A stretch of DNA of 61,679 nucleotides, from contig CAKUAV010000002.1 of NCBI GenBank assembly GCA_934636425.1, forward strand, positions 1 to 61,679, in the 5' to 3' direction. A program made the position numbers and the translations under genes. Origin of the DNA: an uncultured Clostridia bacterium. Its GTDB lineage: Bacteria; Bacillota; Clostridia; Christensenellales; Aristaeellaceae. Of the stretch, positions 18,613 through 26,797 are shown piece by piece (within the stretch, counting starts at the first letter, position 1; every line of letters begins with the position of its first letter). The notes beneath the pieces were generated by a model that saw nothing but the letters and a program-made list of their open reading frames with translations, made no database searches and had not been told where the DNA came from.

Positions 18613-19737
18613 TTGAAAATATCCAAAAAGGACGCCCTGATGTGGTTCTCGTTCTTCGCCGCGCTGCCCGAGGACGAGGAGATCATGCCCCGCCAGATGG
18701 AGATCGTCTACGCGGTGTTCACGCAGCTGGAGGACGCAGTCGAGGCGCGCCGAGCCGAAAAGCTGGCCGCCATCCCGAATCTCAAGTCGCTCGCCGGACG
18801 CACGCTCTATGTCGGCAGCGACGCGCAGTTTTCGCGCGGGTGCCGCTCCTGCCTCACCGGGCGCGGCCTGAACGCCATACGCAAGACCAACCGCTGCAAT
18901 CTCCAGTGTCCCTTCTGCTACAATTACGGCGAGCTGGACTGCCAGCCGCCCATCGGCGAGGATATGTGGGAGATCGGCGGCAGCAAATACCGCGAGCGCG
19001 ACGTGGCGCTTCTGCTCTCGATTTACGAAAAGCCCAGCGGCGTGTCCTATGTCTATCTCGAGCCGTTCATGGAGATCGAAAAGTACTACGGAATCATCAG
19101 GACGTTCCGCCGCGCGGGCGTTTATCAGCATATGTACACCAACGGCACATTGGCCACCGAGGAAAACCTGCGCGCGCTGGGCGAGGCGGGACTGGATGAG
19201 CTGCGCTTCAATCTCGGCGCGAGCAGCTGCGCAGACAATGTCATCGCGGCCATGGCCACGGCGAAGAAGTACATTCCCCACGTCGGCATTGAAACGCCCA
19301 TGACCCCCGAATTCTTCTCCCAGTTTGCCGCAAAGAAGCAGGCGATTCTGGACACGGGCGTGGAATTCATAAACTGCGCCGAGCTGCACCTCAATCCCAA
19401 CAACATCGGCAACTACGAGGGGGATGCGATGTACATCTCCCGCCACGGCTACATCTCCCCGATATTCAGCCGCGATCTGACGCTCGATTTCATGCGCATC
19501 GCCGCCGAGGAGCATTGGCCCTGCGTGGTACACGACTGCTCGAACGCCACAAAGTTTGCCCGCGACATCAACCTCAAGGCCAAGGAGGGCGGCTGGTTCG
19601 GCCAGAGCAGCTATGCCTGCGAATTCGAGCGCTATCCGTTCGAGGCGTTCCTCCCCGCGCTGGAGGATCCGTCATTGCCCTTCGTGACGGAGGAGCCGCT
19701 GCCCGTGGGGTATCGCCCCGGAGACATCGTATTATAA
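18613..19737 (+). CDS. Radical SAM protein of unknown specificity
   Basis: 374 residues. The radical-SAM cluster motif CNLQCPFC gives C95/C99/C102 (CxxxCxxC). A second close pair, C77-R-S-C80, lies just upstream in FSRGCRSCLTGRG and could bind metal. The barrel continues with YVYLEPFMEIEKYYGIIRTFRRAG, MYTNGTLATEENL and LDELRFNLGA, the usual strand signatures. Further cysteines occur at CAELHLNPNN, CVVHDCSN and YACEFERYPF. TTG start with GGAGGA 7 bp upstream. It precedes queA by 28 bp, so the two are probably co-transcribed; a link to tRNA modification is possible but not shown. Confidence 0.82.
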   Translation: MKISKKDALMWFSFFAALPEDEEIMPRQMEIVYAVFTQLEDAVEARRAEKLAAIPNLKSLAGRTLYVGSDAQFSRGCRSCLTGRGLNAIRKTNRCNLQCPFCYNYGELDCQPPIGEDMWEIGGSKYRERDVALLLSIYEKPSGVSYVYLEPFMEIEKYYGIIRTFRRAGVYQHMYTNGTLATEENLRALGEAGLDELRFNLGASSCADNVIAAMATAKKYIPHVGIETPMTPEFFSQFAAKKQAILDTGVEFINCAELHLNPNNIGNYEGDAMYISRHGYISPIFSRDLTLDFMRIAAEEHWPCVVHDCSNATKFARDINLKAKEGGWFGQSSYACEFERYPFEAFLPALEDPSLPFVTEEPLPVGYRPGDIVL

Positions 19738-19765
19738 CCCTCGACCATCGAAAGGATGAAGCGAT

Positions 19766-20791
19766 ATGAAAACGTCCGATTTCATGTATGATCTGCCCGA
19801 GGAGCTGATCGCCCAGACGCCGGTCGAGCCGCGCGACCACAGCCGCCTGATGGTGGTCGACAAAAACACGGGCGAAATCGAGCACAGGCATTTTTACGAC
19901 GTGATCGACTATCTCAACCCCGGCGATTCGCTGATCATCAACGAAACGCGCGTCATTCCGGCGCGCCTGATCGGCGAGCGCGCAGGCGGCGGCGCGTGCG
20001 AAATTCTGCTGCTCAGGCAGCTCGGCCCCAAGAAGTGGGAGACGCTGGTGCGCCCGGGCAAGAAGCTGCGCGCCGGCGCGACGGCGACATTCGGCGGCGG
20101 CAAACTGAAAGCGGTCATCGCGGGCGACACGGACGCGGGCGGCCGCATCGTCGATTTCGAATGCGAGGGCACGTTCGAGGCGGCGCTGGACGCGCTGGGC
20201 GAGATGCCGCTGCCCCCCTACATCCACGAAAAGCTGGAGGATCGCGACCGCTATCAGACGGTCTACGCCAAACAGGACGGCTCGGCCGCCGCGCCGACAG
20301 CCGGGCTGCACTTCACGCCCGAGCTGCTGGAGCGCATCAGGGCGAAGGGAATCGACGTCATTCCGGTGCTGCTGCACGTCGGCCTTGGCACGTTCCGGCC
20401 GGTCAAGTCCGAGGACGTCGAGGATCACGTCATGCACACGGAGTATTACGAGATCAGCGAGGAGTCCGCGCGCCGCATCAACGAGACGCGCAGGCGCGGC
20501 GGCCGCATTGTGGCGGTGGGCACGACCAGCGTGCGCACTCTGGAATCGGCGGCGATCGCGCCCGGCGAGGTGGCGGCGGGCGGCGGCTGGACGAGCATAT
20601 TCATAAAGCCCGGCTATCAATACAAAATGGTGGACTCGCTGATCACCAACTTCCATCTGCCCGGCTCGACGCTGATCATGCTGGTCTCCGCGCTGATGGG
20701 CCGCGAGCGCACGCTCAGCGTCTACGAAACCGCCGTCCGCGAGCGCTACCGCTTCTTCTCCTTCGGCGACGCCATGCTCATCACCGGCTGA
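19766..20791 (+). CDS. queA: S-adenosylmethionine:tRNA ribosyltransferase-isomerase QueA
   Basis: 341 residues, family length. The N-terminus FMYDLPEELIAQTPVEPRDHSRLMVVD and the signatures DSLIINETRVIPARL, PLPPYIHEKLEDRDRYQTVYAK, GSAAAPTAGLHFTPELL, HVGLGTFRPVK and FHLPGSTLIMLVSALMG identify QueA. It transfers the ribosyl part of SAM to preQ1 in tRNA, making epoxyqueuosine. Its typical partner tgt is absent here; instead an uncharacterised radical SAM gene lies just upstream. AAAGGA precedes the ATG. Repeat DNA begins immediately after the stop codon and no clear terminator is visible. Confidence 0.97.
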   Translation: MKTSDFMYDLPEELIAQTPVEPRDHSRLMVVDKNTGEIEHRHFYDVIDYLNPGDSLIINETRVIPARLIGERAGGGACEILLLRQLGPKKWETLVRPGKKLRAGATATFGGGKLKAVIAGDTDAGGRIVDFECEGTFEAALDALGEMPLPPYIHEKLEDRDRYQTVYAKQDGSAAAPTAGLHFTPELLERIRAKGIDVIPVLLHVGLGTFRPVKSEDVEDHVMHTEYYEISEESARRINETRRRGGRIVAVGTTSVRTLESAAIAPGEVAAGGGWTSIFIKPGYQYKMVDSLITNFHLPGSTLIMLVSALMGRERTLSVYETAVRERYRFFSFGDAMLITG

Positions 20792-20803
20792 GCCGACAGC
20801 CAC

Positions 20804-20930
20804 TCCGCTTCGCGCGTGCAACCCGACTCTTCAGCGCTTGGGGGCGACCGCAGTGCGGCTTCCTCTCCGCTTCGCGCGTTGCAACCCGACTCTTCAGCGC
20901 TTGGGGGCGCTTCGAGTCTGGACGATTGAG
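20804..20930. repeat. Two copies of a 62-bp direct repeat
   Basis: CCGCTTCGCGCG(T)TGCAACCCGA and the following CTCTTCAGCGCTTGGGGGCG occur at about 20806 and 20867. They lie between queA and the 95-bp array. Confidence 0.85.
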
Positions 20931-20984
20931 CGCGTTGATAGCATCTCCATACAGCCCGACCCGTCCGGCCATAAATCAGAGCCG

Positions 20985-21515
20985 GACGGGTCTCTCCGTG
21001 TGCCCGGGCGTTGCGGACGTGAGCGCGCCGATTCGGGGTTACTCCTTATTGAAAGGCCTGTCCCTTATGATCAACGCTGGATGGAGTTTCCCATCTATCC
21101 AAGCGGCGGCGAAGCGCAGCGCGCCGATTCGGGGCTATTGCTCACTGAAGGGCTTGCCCTTGCGATCAGCGCCGGGCATCGCTTTCCGTGTGCCCGGGTG
21201 ACGGCAAGGCGCAGCGCGCCGATTCGGGGCTATTGCTCATTGAAGGGCTTGCCCTTGCGATCAGCGCCGGACGGGGCTCTCCGTGTGCCCGGGCATTGCG
21301 GACGTGAGCGCGCCGATTCGGGGCTATTGCTCATTGAAGGGCTCGCCCTTGCGATCAGAGCCGGACGGGGCTTTCCGTGTGCCCGGGCGTTGCGGACGTG
21401 AGCGTGCCGATTCGGGGCTATTGCTCATTGAAGGGCTTGCCCTTTGCGATCAGCGCCGGGCAGAGCTTTCCGTGTGCCCGGGTGACGGCAAGGCGCAGCG
21501 CGCCGATTCGGGGAG
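20985..21515. repeat. Six tandem copies of a 94-96 bp repeat in two variants
   Basis: GCGCCGATTCGGGG recurs with its GATTC at 21030, 21126, 21221, 21315, 21409 and 21505. Just before it, units carry either TTGCGGACGTGAG (copies 1, 4, 5) or ACGGCAAGGCGCAG-type sequence (copies 2, 3, 6). Units also share TATTGCTCATTGAAGGGCTTG and CTTTCCGTGTGCCCGGG. No Shine-Dalgarno site or conserved reading frame supports coding. The 21516-21624 remainder shows nothing recognisable. Confidence 0.92.
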
Positions 21516-21624
21516 GGTACTCACATTATTATAGCGATAAATACAAGGATGGAAATGGCTCCCATCGCTCCTCCGCAGGGAGGAACCTGAGATGCAGGAT
21601 ACGCCGACCTGCTGCCATCTGCAC

Positions 21625-21665
21625 AAAACAGCGCGCCGGAGATCGCAATGATCTCTGGCGCGCTG
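21625..21665 (-). terminator. Terminator of the DHDPS-family gene
   Basis: Stem CAGCGCGCC(A/G)GAGATC / GATCTC(C/T)GGCGCGCTG followed by TTTT on the minus strand, 13 bp after the stop. Confidence 0.87.
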
Positions 21666-21678
21666 CGTATTATGGCGT

Positions 21679-22608
21679 TCAGCGCTTTTCAAGCCCCAGC
21701 TGCGCGCGGGCATAGTCCTCGAGCAAATGCAGCTGATCGACCTCGGCGGCGAATGTGCCGTTCCAGAGCGCGTCGTCCTTTGAGCGCGTGACCAGCGTGG
21801 CGCGTATGCCGTTATAGCGCAGGTGATACTTCGCGTTGACCGGATAGAGCTGGCGCTCGATCAGCGCGGCGGCGGTCAGGAAGGCCTGCAAAAGCTCGGC
21901 GCGCGGGTCATTCTCGCGGTGCATCCTGAACAGCTCCACATACAGATCGGCGTGGAAGTTGGCCATGATGCCGGAATAGCCCTCCAGCCCCAGCCGCAGA
22001 GAATCGAGCAGCGTGGCCGTATTGGCGTTGTATATGACCAGCGGCGTGCCCCTGACGGCCTGAACGCGGCGCTCGATGGTCTCAATATCGCAGCAGGTGT
22101 CCTTCAAAAACACGATGCGGCCGGTCTCGGCCATGAAGCGCAGAAGCTCGCAGCTGGCCAGCCGCTTGTAGGGATGCGGGCACTCGTACACGCCGAACGT
22201 CACGTCCGGCAGTGCGCTGAGTATCCGCTCGATATTGCGCCGCGCGACGCTCTCGCCGTCGTCCTGATCGGCCGTGCGGTTGAGCACGATCACGGAAGCC
22301 GCCGCGCCGGCCTCCGCCGCGTCCGCGAGCTGGCGCACCTGCTCGTCGGGATCGTCGGCGGTGTGGCCCGAGGCGACGATCTGCATACGGCCCTTCGACG
22401 CGTTCACGACATGGCGGGTCAGCTTCCGCTTTTCCGCCTCGGAGAGATAGAACATCTCGCTGGACTGGCAGTCGGCGAATACGCCTGCGCAGCCGCAGCG
22501 CGCATAGTATTCGACCAGCGCGTCCACCGCGTCGTAATCGATGCGGTGATCCTCGGTAAACGGCGTGATCATCGTCGGAAAAACGCCTCTGGCAATGTCA
22601 AAGCTCAC
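21679..22608 (-). CDS. Dihydrodipicolinate synthase/N-acetylneuraminate lyase family protein
   Basis: 309-residue TIM barrel of the DapA/NanA family. The Schiff-base lysine is K169 in IVFLKDTCCD and the family tyrosine is Y141 in GVYECPHP. The pyruvate-carboxylate loop, normally GTTGE, reads ADCQSSEMF here, so this is neither standard DapA nor standard NanA. It probably cleaves or forms a carbon-carbon bond on a 2-keto acid; the substrate is unknown. GTG start at 22606-22608 with GAGG 9 bp upstream. It follows the GH35-like gene by 54 bp without a terminator, so the two likely form one transcript for processing a liberated sugar acid. Confidence 0.82.
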   Translation of the reverse strand: MSFDIARGVFPTMITPFTEDHRIDYDAVDALVEYYARCGCAGVFADCQSSEMFYLSEAEKRKLTRHVVNASKGRMQIVASGHTADDPDEQVRQLADAAEAGAAASVIVLNRTADQDDGESVARRNIERILSALPDVTFGVYECPHPYKRLASCELLRFMAETGRIVFLKDTCCDIETIERRVQAVRGTPLVIYNANTATLLDSLRLGLEGYSGIMANFHADLYVELFRMHRENDPRAELLQAFLTAAALIERQLYPVNAKYHLRYNGIRATLVTRSKDDALWNGTFAAEVDQLHLLEDYARAQLGLEKR

Positions 22609-22662
22609 AGTCGATATCCTCGCTTTCGCTTCTGAATTGTGCTCCTGATTTCGTTTTCCAGT

Positions 22663-24177
22663 TCACATCTGATAAAACAGCCGGACATGGATGGCCTCGG
22701 GCATGGCGCTCAGATACAGCCCGGCCTCGTCGCCGTTGAGCAGGCGGCCGCGCTGCCAGACGCCGTTTTCAAACGCGCCCTCCTCGATCGCCAGCGCGCG
22801 CACCGGACGGGGATCGTCGTAGAGCCCGAAGAACGCGCCGTTCACATTGCTGCCGACGATGAAGAAATCCCCGCCGCCATTGTCTATGACAAAGCCCGCC
22901 GACCGCGGCCCTTCCGCGTCCTTAAAGTTCAGGCGCAGGCGATATTCGCCCATTTTCAGCTCGCAGCCCGGCTCGTGCTCCGTGCGGCGGATGAACGGAT
23001 AGACGCGCCCCGCACGCAGCGCCCTGTGCAGCAGCGGCTCTATTCCGGCCATGAGCTTATACGCGCCGGCCAGATACGCGCCGCTCTCGGGGCAGGCCGT
23101 TTTGCGATTGGCGAGTATCTGCGCGCGGTTGTCCAGCGGCGCGTTCTCGCTCAGCGGCGTGAAGAAATCCTCCAGCCCGAACGGCGCGAAGCACAGCGCG
23201 CCCTTTCCGTAGGCGTAGAGCACGTCGCTCATGTGCCGCAGATCCTGCCTGTGCTCGGGAATAAAGAGCGGATTGTCGTGCGATGTGTAGTCCTCGCACA
23301 CGCCGGCAAAGTCGGTGACGTAAATATCGGGCGCGCTGAATGCGACCGACGGCGCGCACGCCTGCCACACGGGGATAAACCGCGCCACCGGACAGCCGCA
23401 CGGCCACGCGCCCGGCCGCCACGGGAACTGCTCCAGCCAGGCGTTGACATACATGGGCAGCGCGTATTCGGCCTGTCCCGCGCGGGCGATGCGCTCGACC
23501 GCCGCCGCATAGGCGTATTCCATCAGATAAACCGGCGCTTCCTCGCCATAGGATTCCGCCCATGTGCCGCGCGCGCCCGGCATGACGGCGGGCACAGCCC
23601 CCTCGAACGCGCGCTGCGCCGTCTCGGAAAAGTCGCGCTCAATGCCCAGCGTGCCGATTTCATTTTCGAGCTGAATCATGATCACGGTCTGCTCGTCCTG
23701 ATCCTTCTCCCGGATATGGCGCATCAGCCGGGCAAAGGCGCGCGCGTCGGCCTCGATCGCCGCATCGCAGAAGGGCGATATGGTGTAGATCGGCCTTCCA
23801 TAGCTGTCCCGCGCCCAGAAAAAGCGCTTCTGATCGCGCTTGACCCAGTCGGGCACATAGGTCGACTCGCCGTTCTTCCACAGCCCGAACCACAAAAGCG
23901 CCAGCCGCATGGACTCGCGCCGCGCCTGATCGATCAGCGCGTCGAGCAGTTCAAAGTCGAATTCGCCCTCGCGCGGCTCTATGAGCTGCCAGTAAACGGG
24001 CGCGATGACGGCGTTCATATTGAGCGGCCTCAGATACGGCCAGACGCATTCCTCCATATACTCTGCGCTCGAGGCGCTGGAGTTGTGGATCTCGCCGGAG
24101 AAGAGCAGCATGGGACGGCCGTCCACGGTCAGCTGCCAGCGCCCGTCCGTCTTTTCAATGCGGGGAAGTTCCTTCAT
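22663..24177 (-). CDS. GH35-like glycoside hydrolase (DUF5597-type beta-galactosidase/xylosidase-like)
   Basis: 504 residues. A GH-A barrel starts with MLLFSGEIHNSSASS and NMNAVIAPVYWQLIEPREGEFDF, as in GH35/GH42-type enzymes. The acid/base pair is N172-E173 in QLENEIG, and the likely nucleophile is E308 in LFIPEHR. The C-terminal 120 residues (YRLRLNFKDAEGPRSAGFVIDNGGGDFFIVGSNVN) look like the DUF5597 beta domain that follows such barrels. No signal peptide, so a cytoplasmic enzyme acting on imported oligosaccharides is likely. First gene of a unit with the DHDPS-like lyase. Galactose or xylose specificity is not determinable. Confidence 0.84.
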   Translation of the reverse strand: MKELPRIEKTDGRWQLTVDGRPMLLFSGEIHNSSASSAEYMEECVWPYLRPLNMNAVIAPVYWQLIEPREGEFDFELLDALIDQARRESMRLALLWFGLWKNGESTYVPDWVKRDQKRFFWARDSYGRPIYTISPFCDAAIEADARAFARLMRHIREKDQDEQTVIMIQLENEIGTLGIERDFSETAQRAFEGAVPAVMPGARGTWAESYGEEAPVYLMEYAYAAAVERIARAGQAEYALPMYVNAWLEQFPWRPGAWPCGCPVARFIPVWQACAPSVAFSAPDIYVTDFAGVCEDYTSHDNPLFIPEHRQDLRHMSDVLYAYGKGALCFAPFGLEDFFTPLSENAPLDNRAQILANRKTACPESGAYLAGAYKLMAGIEPLLHRALRAGRVYPFIRRTEHEPGCELKMGEYRLRLNFKDAEGPRSAGFVIDNGGGDFFIVGSNVNGAFFGLYDDPRPVRALAIEEGAFENGVWQRGRLLNGDEAGLYLSAMPEAIHVRLFYQM

Positions 24178-24220
24178 GTCAAAATCCCTCCCTATTCGTT
24201 CATAACCGTTTTGCCGCTTC

Positions 24221-24250
24221 AGTATAGCACATATTCTCCCGCCGCGTCAA
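24221..24250 (-). promoter_or_regulatory. Promoter of the GH35-like/DHDPS-like unit
   Basis: Minus strand TTGACG, 18 bp, TATACT, about 44 bp upstream of the ATG. Confidence 0.75.
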
Positions 24251-24252
24251 TG

Positions 24253-24288
24253 AAAAACGCCCTGTCCGAAGCCAGTCGAACAGGGCGA
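24253..24288 (-). terminator. Terminator of the ruvCAB operon
   Basis: Minus strand CGCCCTGTTCGACTGGCTTCG GACAGGGCG followed by TTTTT directly after ruvB; it abuts the next promoter. Confidence 0.87.
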
Positions 24289-24295
24289 AGCGTAT

Positions 24296-25330
24296 TCAGA
24301 TGTCCAGCCTGATCTGCGCGCCGTCCACGGGCGGCAGCGGCGCGGTCAGCCCCAGATGCTCATAGGCCAGGGGCGTGGCGACGCGGCCGCGCGGCGTGCG
24401 CATGAGAAAGCCCAGCTGCAGCAGATACGGCTCGTACACATCCTCGATTGTGCTGGCGTCCTCGCCGGTGATGGCCGCCAGCGTGTCCAGCCCCACCGGG
24501 CCGCCGCCGAACTTCCTGATCATTGTCTCCAGCATGGCGCGGTCGGTGCGGTCGAGGCCGAGCATATCGATCTCCTGCATATCCAGCGCCTCGCGCGCGA
24601 TGTCCGAATCGATCCGGCCGCCGCCCTTCACCTGCGCATAGTCGCGCACGCGCTTGACCAGCCGGTTGGCGATGCGGGGCGTGCCGCGCGAACGGGAGGC
24701 GATCTCCAGCGCGCCGTCATGATCGCAGTCGATCTTCATGATTCTGGCCGAGCGCGATATGATCACCGCCAGCTCCTCGGGCGTGTAGAGCTCCAGCCGG
24801 AAGCTGATGCCGAAGCGGTCGCGCAGCGGCGAGGTCAGCATGCCCGCGCGCGTCGTGGCCGCGATTAGCGTAAACTTGGGCAGGTCGAGCCGTATCGAGC
24901 GCGCCGAAGGGCCCTTGCCGATCATGATGTCCAGCGCGTAGTCCTCCATCGCCGGATAGAGCACCTCCTCGACAGAGTGCGACAGGCGGTGGATCTCGTC
25001 TATGAACAGCACGTCGCCCTCGTTGAGGTTGGTCAGTATGCTGGCCAGATCGCCGGGGCGCTCTATGGCCGGGCCGGAGGTGATGCGGATGTTGTGTCCC
25101 ATCTCCGCGGCGATGATGCCGGCCAGCGTGGTCTTGCCCAGACCGGGCGGGCCGTAGAGCAGTATGTGATCCAGCGGCTCATGGCGGGTCAGCGCCGCCT
25201 GCATGTATATCGCCAGGCTGTCCTTGATCTTCTTCTGCCCGAAATACTCGGCCAGCGAGTGCGGCCTGAGCGTGCCCTCCGCCTCGTCCTCGCTGCGCAG
25301 ACTCGTTGAAATCAGGCGTTCGTCTTCCAT
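24296..25330 (-). CDS. ruvB: Holliday junction branch-migration ATPase RuvB
   Basis: 344 residues. The N-terminus RPHSLAEYFGQKKIKDSL, Walker A GPPGLGKTT, Walker B DEIHRL, sensor TTRAGML and the arginine finger region SPLRDRFG are all in place; the C-terminal winged helix (DTLAAITGEDASTIEDVYEPYLLQLGFLMRTPRGRVAT) is complete. It is a hexameric motor that drives branch migration with RuvA. Last gene of ruvC-ruvA-ruvB. The ruvA-ruvB gap is 174 bp, longer than usual, and holds no gene. Confidence 0.98.
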   Translation of the reverse strand: MEDERLISTSLRSEDEAEGTLRPHSLAEYFGQKKIKDSLAIYMQAALTRHEPLDHILLYGPPGLGKTTLAGIIAAEMGHNIRITSGPAIERPGDLASILTNLNEGDVLFIDEIHRLSHSVEEVLYPAMEDYALDIMIGKGPSARSIRLDLPKFTLIAATTRAGMLTSPLRDRFGISFRLELYTPEELAVIISRSARIMKIDCDHDGALEIASRSRGTPRIANRLVKRVRDYAQVKGGGRIDSDIAREALDMQEIDMLGLDRTDRAMLETMIRKFGGGPVGLDTLAAITGEDASTIEDVYEPYLLQLGFLMRTPRGRVATPLAYEHLGLTAPLPPVDGAQIRLDI

Positions 25331-25504
25331 ATCTATGTCAATCCTTTCGGCGGATCAGCGCCGCCCGGTCAATAGAGTGCGTCTGAAGAAACAGCCGCAA
25401 GTCCTGCGCGTTTTTTTGCGGCGCTCGAACGTCATGGATTCGGCCGCATTGCAGCAATCCTTCAGACAGACTCGGCGCGTAATTCTGAAAAAAGCACGCG
25501 GCGC

Positions 25505-26104
25505 TTAGAGCATGCTCTTGAGCGCCTGACGGATGATCTCGTCCGCCGTTTCGGGCAGGGGCAAGAGCGACGACACGGCGCGCGCCGCCTCGTTCGACTG
25601 ATAGCCCAGCGCCATGAGCGCCTCTATGGCCTCGCCCGCCGCGTCCGGAGTCTGCGCGCGCGACTGAGGCGCGACCGCCGCGCCCGCGCCCACCAGCTCG
25701 TCGTTGTCCACCTTGTCCTTCAGCTCGAGAATGAGCCGCTGCGCCGTCTTTTTGCCCACGCCGGGCGCGCGGGAAAGCGCCGCCGCATCGCCCGTGACGA
25801 TGGCCAGCGACAGATCGCGCACGCTGAGCGCCGAGAGTATCCCGATCGCCGACTTTGCGCCCACGCCGCTCACCGACGTCAGCTTCAGGAACATGGTCTT
25901 TTCCTCGCGCGTGGCGAAGCCGAACAGCTCGAGCGCATCCTCACGCACGCTCAGGTGCGTAAAGCACTTCATCTTCTCGCCGACGGACGGAGCCAGCGCG
26001 AGCGTCGCGCCGCTCACCGTCATCAGATAGCCCACGCCGCCGCAGTCAATGACCAGCGTATTTTCAGCCTTGTCGGCCACAATGCCGTTGATATGCGCGT
26101 ACAT
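25505..26104 (-). CDS. ruvA: Holliday junction DNA-binding protein RuvA
   Basis: 199 residues. The N-terminal OB fold (MYAHINGIVADKAENTLVIDCGGVGYLM), two helix-hairpin-helix motifs (LTSVSGVGAKSAIGIL and APGVGKKTAQRLILELKDK) and the C-terminal RuvB-binding domain (AIEALMALGYQSNEAARAV) are all present. It binds four-way junctions and loads RuvB. It lies 23 bp downstream of ruvC. Confidence 0.97.
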   Translation of the reverse strand: MYAHINGIVADKAENTLVIDCGGVGYLMTVSGATLALAPSVGEKMKCFTHLSVREDALELFGFATREEKTMFLKLTSVSGVGAKSAIGILSALSVRDLSLAIVTGDAAALSRAPGVGKKTAQRLILELKDKVDNDELVGAGAAVAPQSRAQTPDAAGEAIEALMALGYQSNEAARAVSSLLPLPETADEIIRQALKSML

Positions 26105-26127
26105 AGCGTCTCCTCACTCGCTTTTTG

Positions 26128-26622
26128 CTATTTAATCCTGAACATCTGCCCCGCGCGCATGCTGTTGGCGTGGGTGATGGCCACGGCGAGCGCGTCGGCC
26201 GCGTCGTCCGGGCGCGGAATCTCGCCGAGCGAGAGCATCATGCGCACCATGAGCTGTATCTGATGCTTGTCCGCCTTGCCGTAGCCGGTGATCGCCTGCT
26301 TGATCTGCATGGGCGTGTATTCATAGAGATTGTCGGTCTTTTCCGCCACAGCCACCAGCGCCACGCCGCGCGCCGCGCTCACCGCCATGCCGGTCGTGAT
26401 GTTCTTTGAAAAGAACAGCTCCTCAAAGGCCACCTCGTCGGGCTGAAACGTCTCCATGAGCTGCGTCACGCTCTTGAATATCGCGCGCAGCCGCTGCGGC
26501 AGCGCCTCGCCCGGCGTGGTCAGTATCGCGCCGTACTGCACGACGCGGTGCTTTACGCCGTCCGTGTCGATCACGCCCCAGCCCAGCGTGCCCAGTCCGG
26601 GGTCAATGCCCAGTATCCTCAC
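26128..26622 (-). CDS. ruvC: Crossover junction endodeoxyribonuclease RuvC
   Basis: 164 residues. Acidic active-site residues appear as D in RILGIDPGLGTLGWG (about residue 7), E in DEVAFEELFFSKN, and the late H/D motif of DDAADALAVAITHA. It resolves Holliday junctions by symmetric nicking. GTG start with GGAGA upstream is preferred over the in-frame ATG at 26799, which lies upstream of the promoter. First gene of ruvCAB. Confidence 0.97.
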   Translation of the reverse strand: MRILGIDPGLGTLGWGVIDTDGVKHRVVQYGAILTTPGEALPQRLRAIFKSVTQLMETFQPDEVAFEELFFSKNITTGMAVSAARGVALVAVAEKTDNLYEYTPMQIKQAITGYGKADKHQIQLMVRMMLSLGEIPRPDDAADALAVAITHANSMRAGQMFRIK

Positions 26623-26668
26623 CTGTATTCTCCTTCTGTATGGCCAAAAAATCCATACTTGCGTTCTT

Positions 26669-26697
26669 ATTTTATGCCTTTTCCGGAAAATTGTCAA
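26669..26697 (-). promoter_or_regulatory. ruvCAB promoter
   Basis: Minus strand consensus TTGACA, 17 bp, TAAAAT, about 45 bp upstream of the ruvC GTG. Confidence 0.82.
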
Positions 26698-26797
26698 GCC
26701 AAACGCCCCTGAATCGGCCGCTTTGCAAGGATTTAGCGCCATGTTCGTCGAAAGAGGTGTATAATATAATCGTTGAAGTTTTATACGGAGGTGCGTC

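Noticed and set aside
20838..21534. Repeated-peptide ORFs after queA
   Set aside because: The 94-96 bp units shift the frame between copies, so no constant protein repeat is encoded.
25331..25504. Small gene or fourth element copy between ruvA and ruvB
   Set aside because: It contains T runs and a CTTCAGACAGACT word that slightly recalls the element end, but no core, no second end and no palindrome pair.
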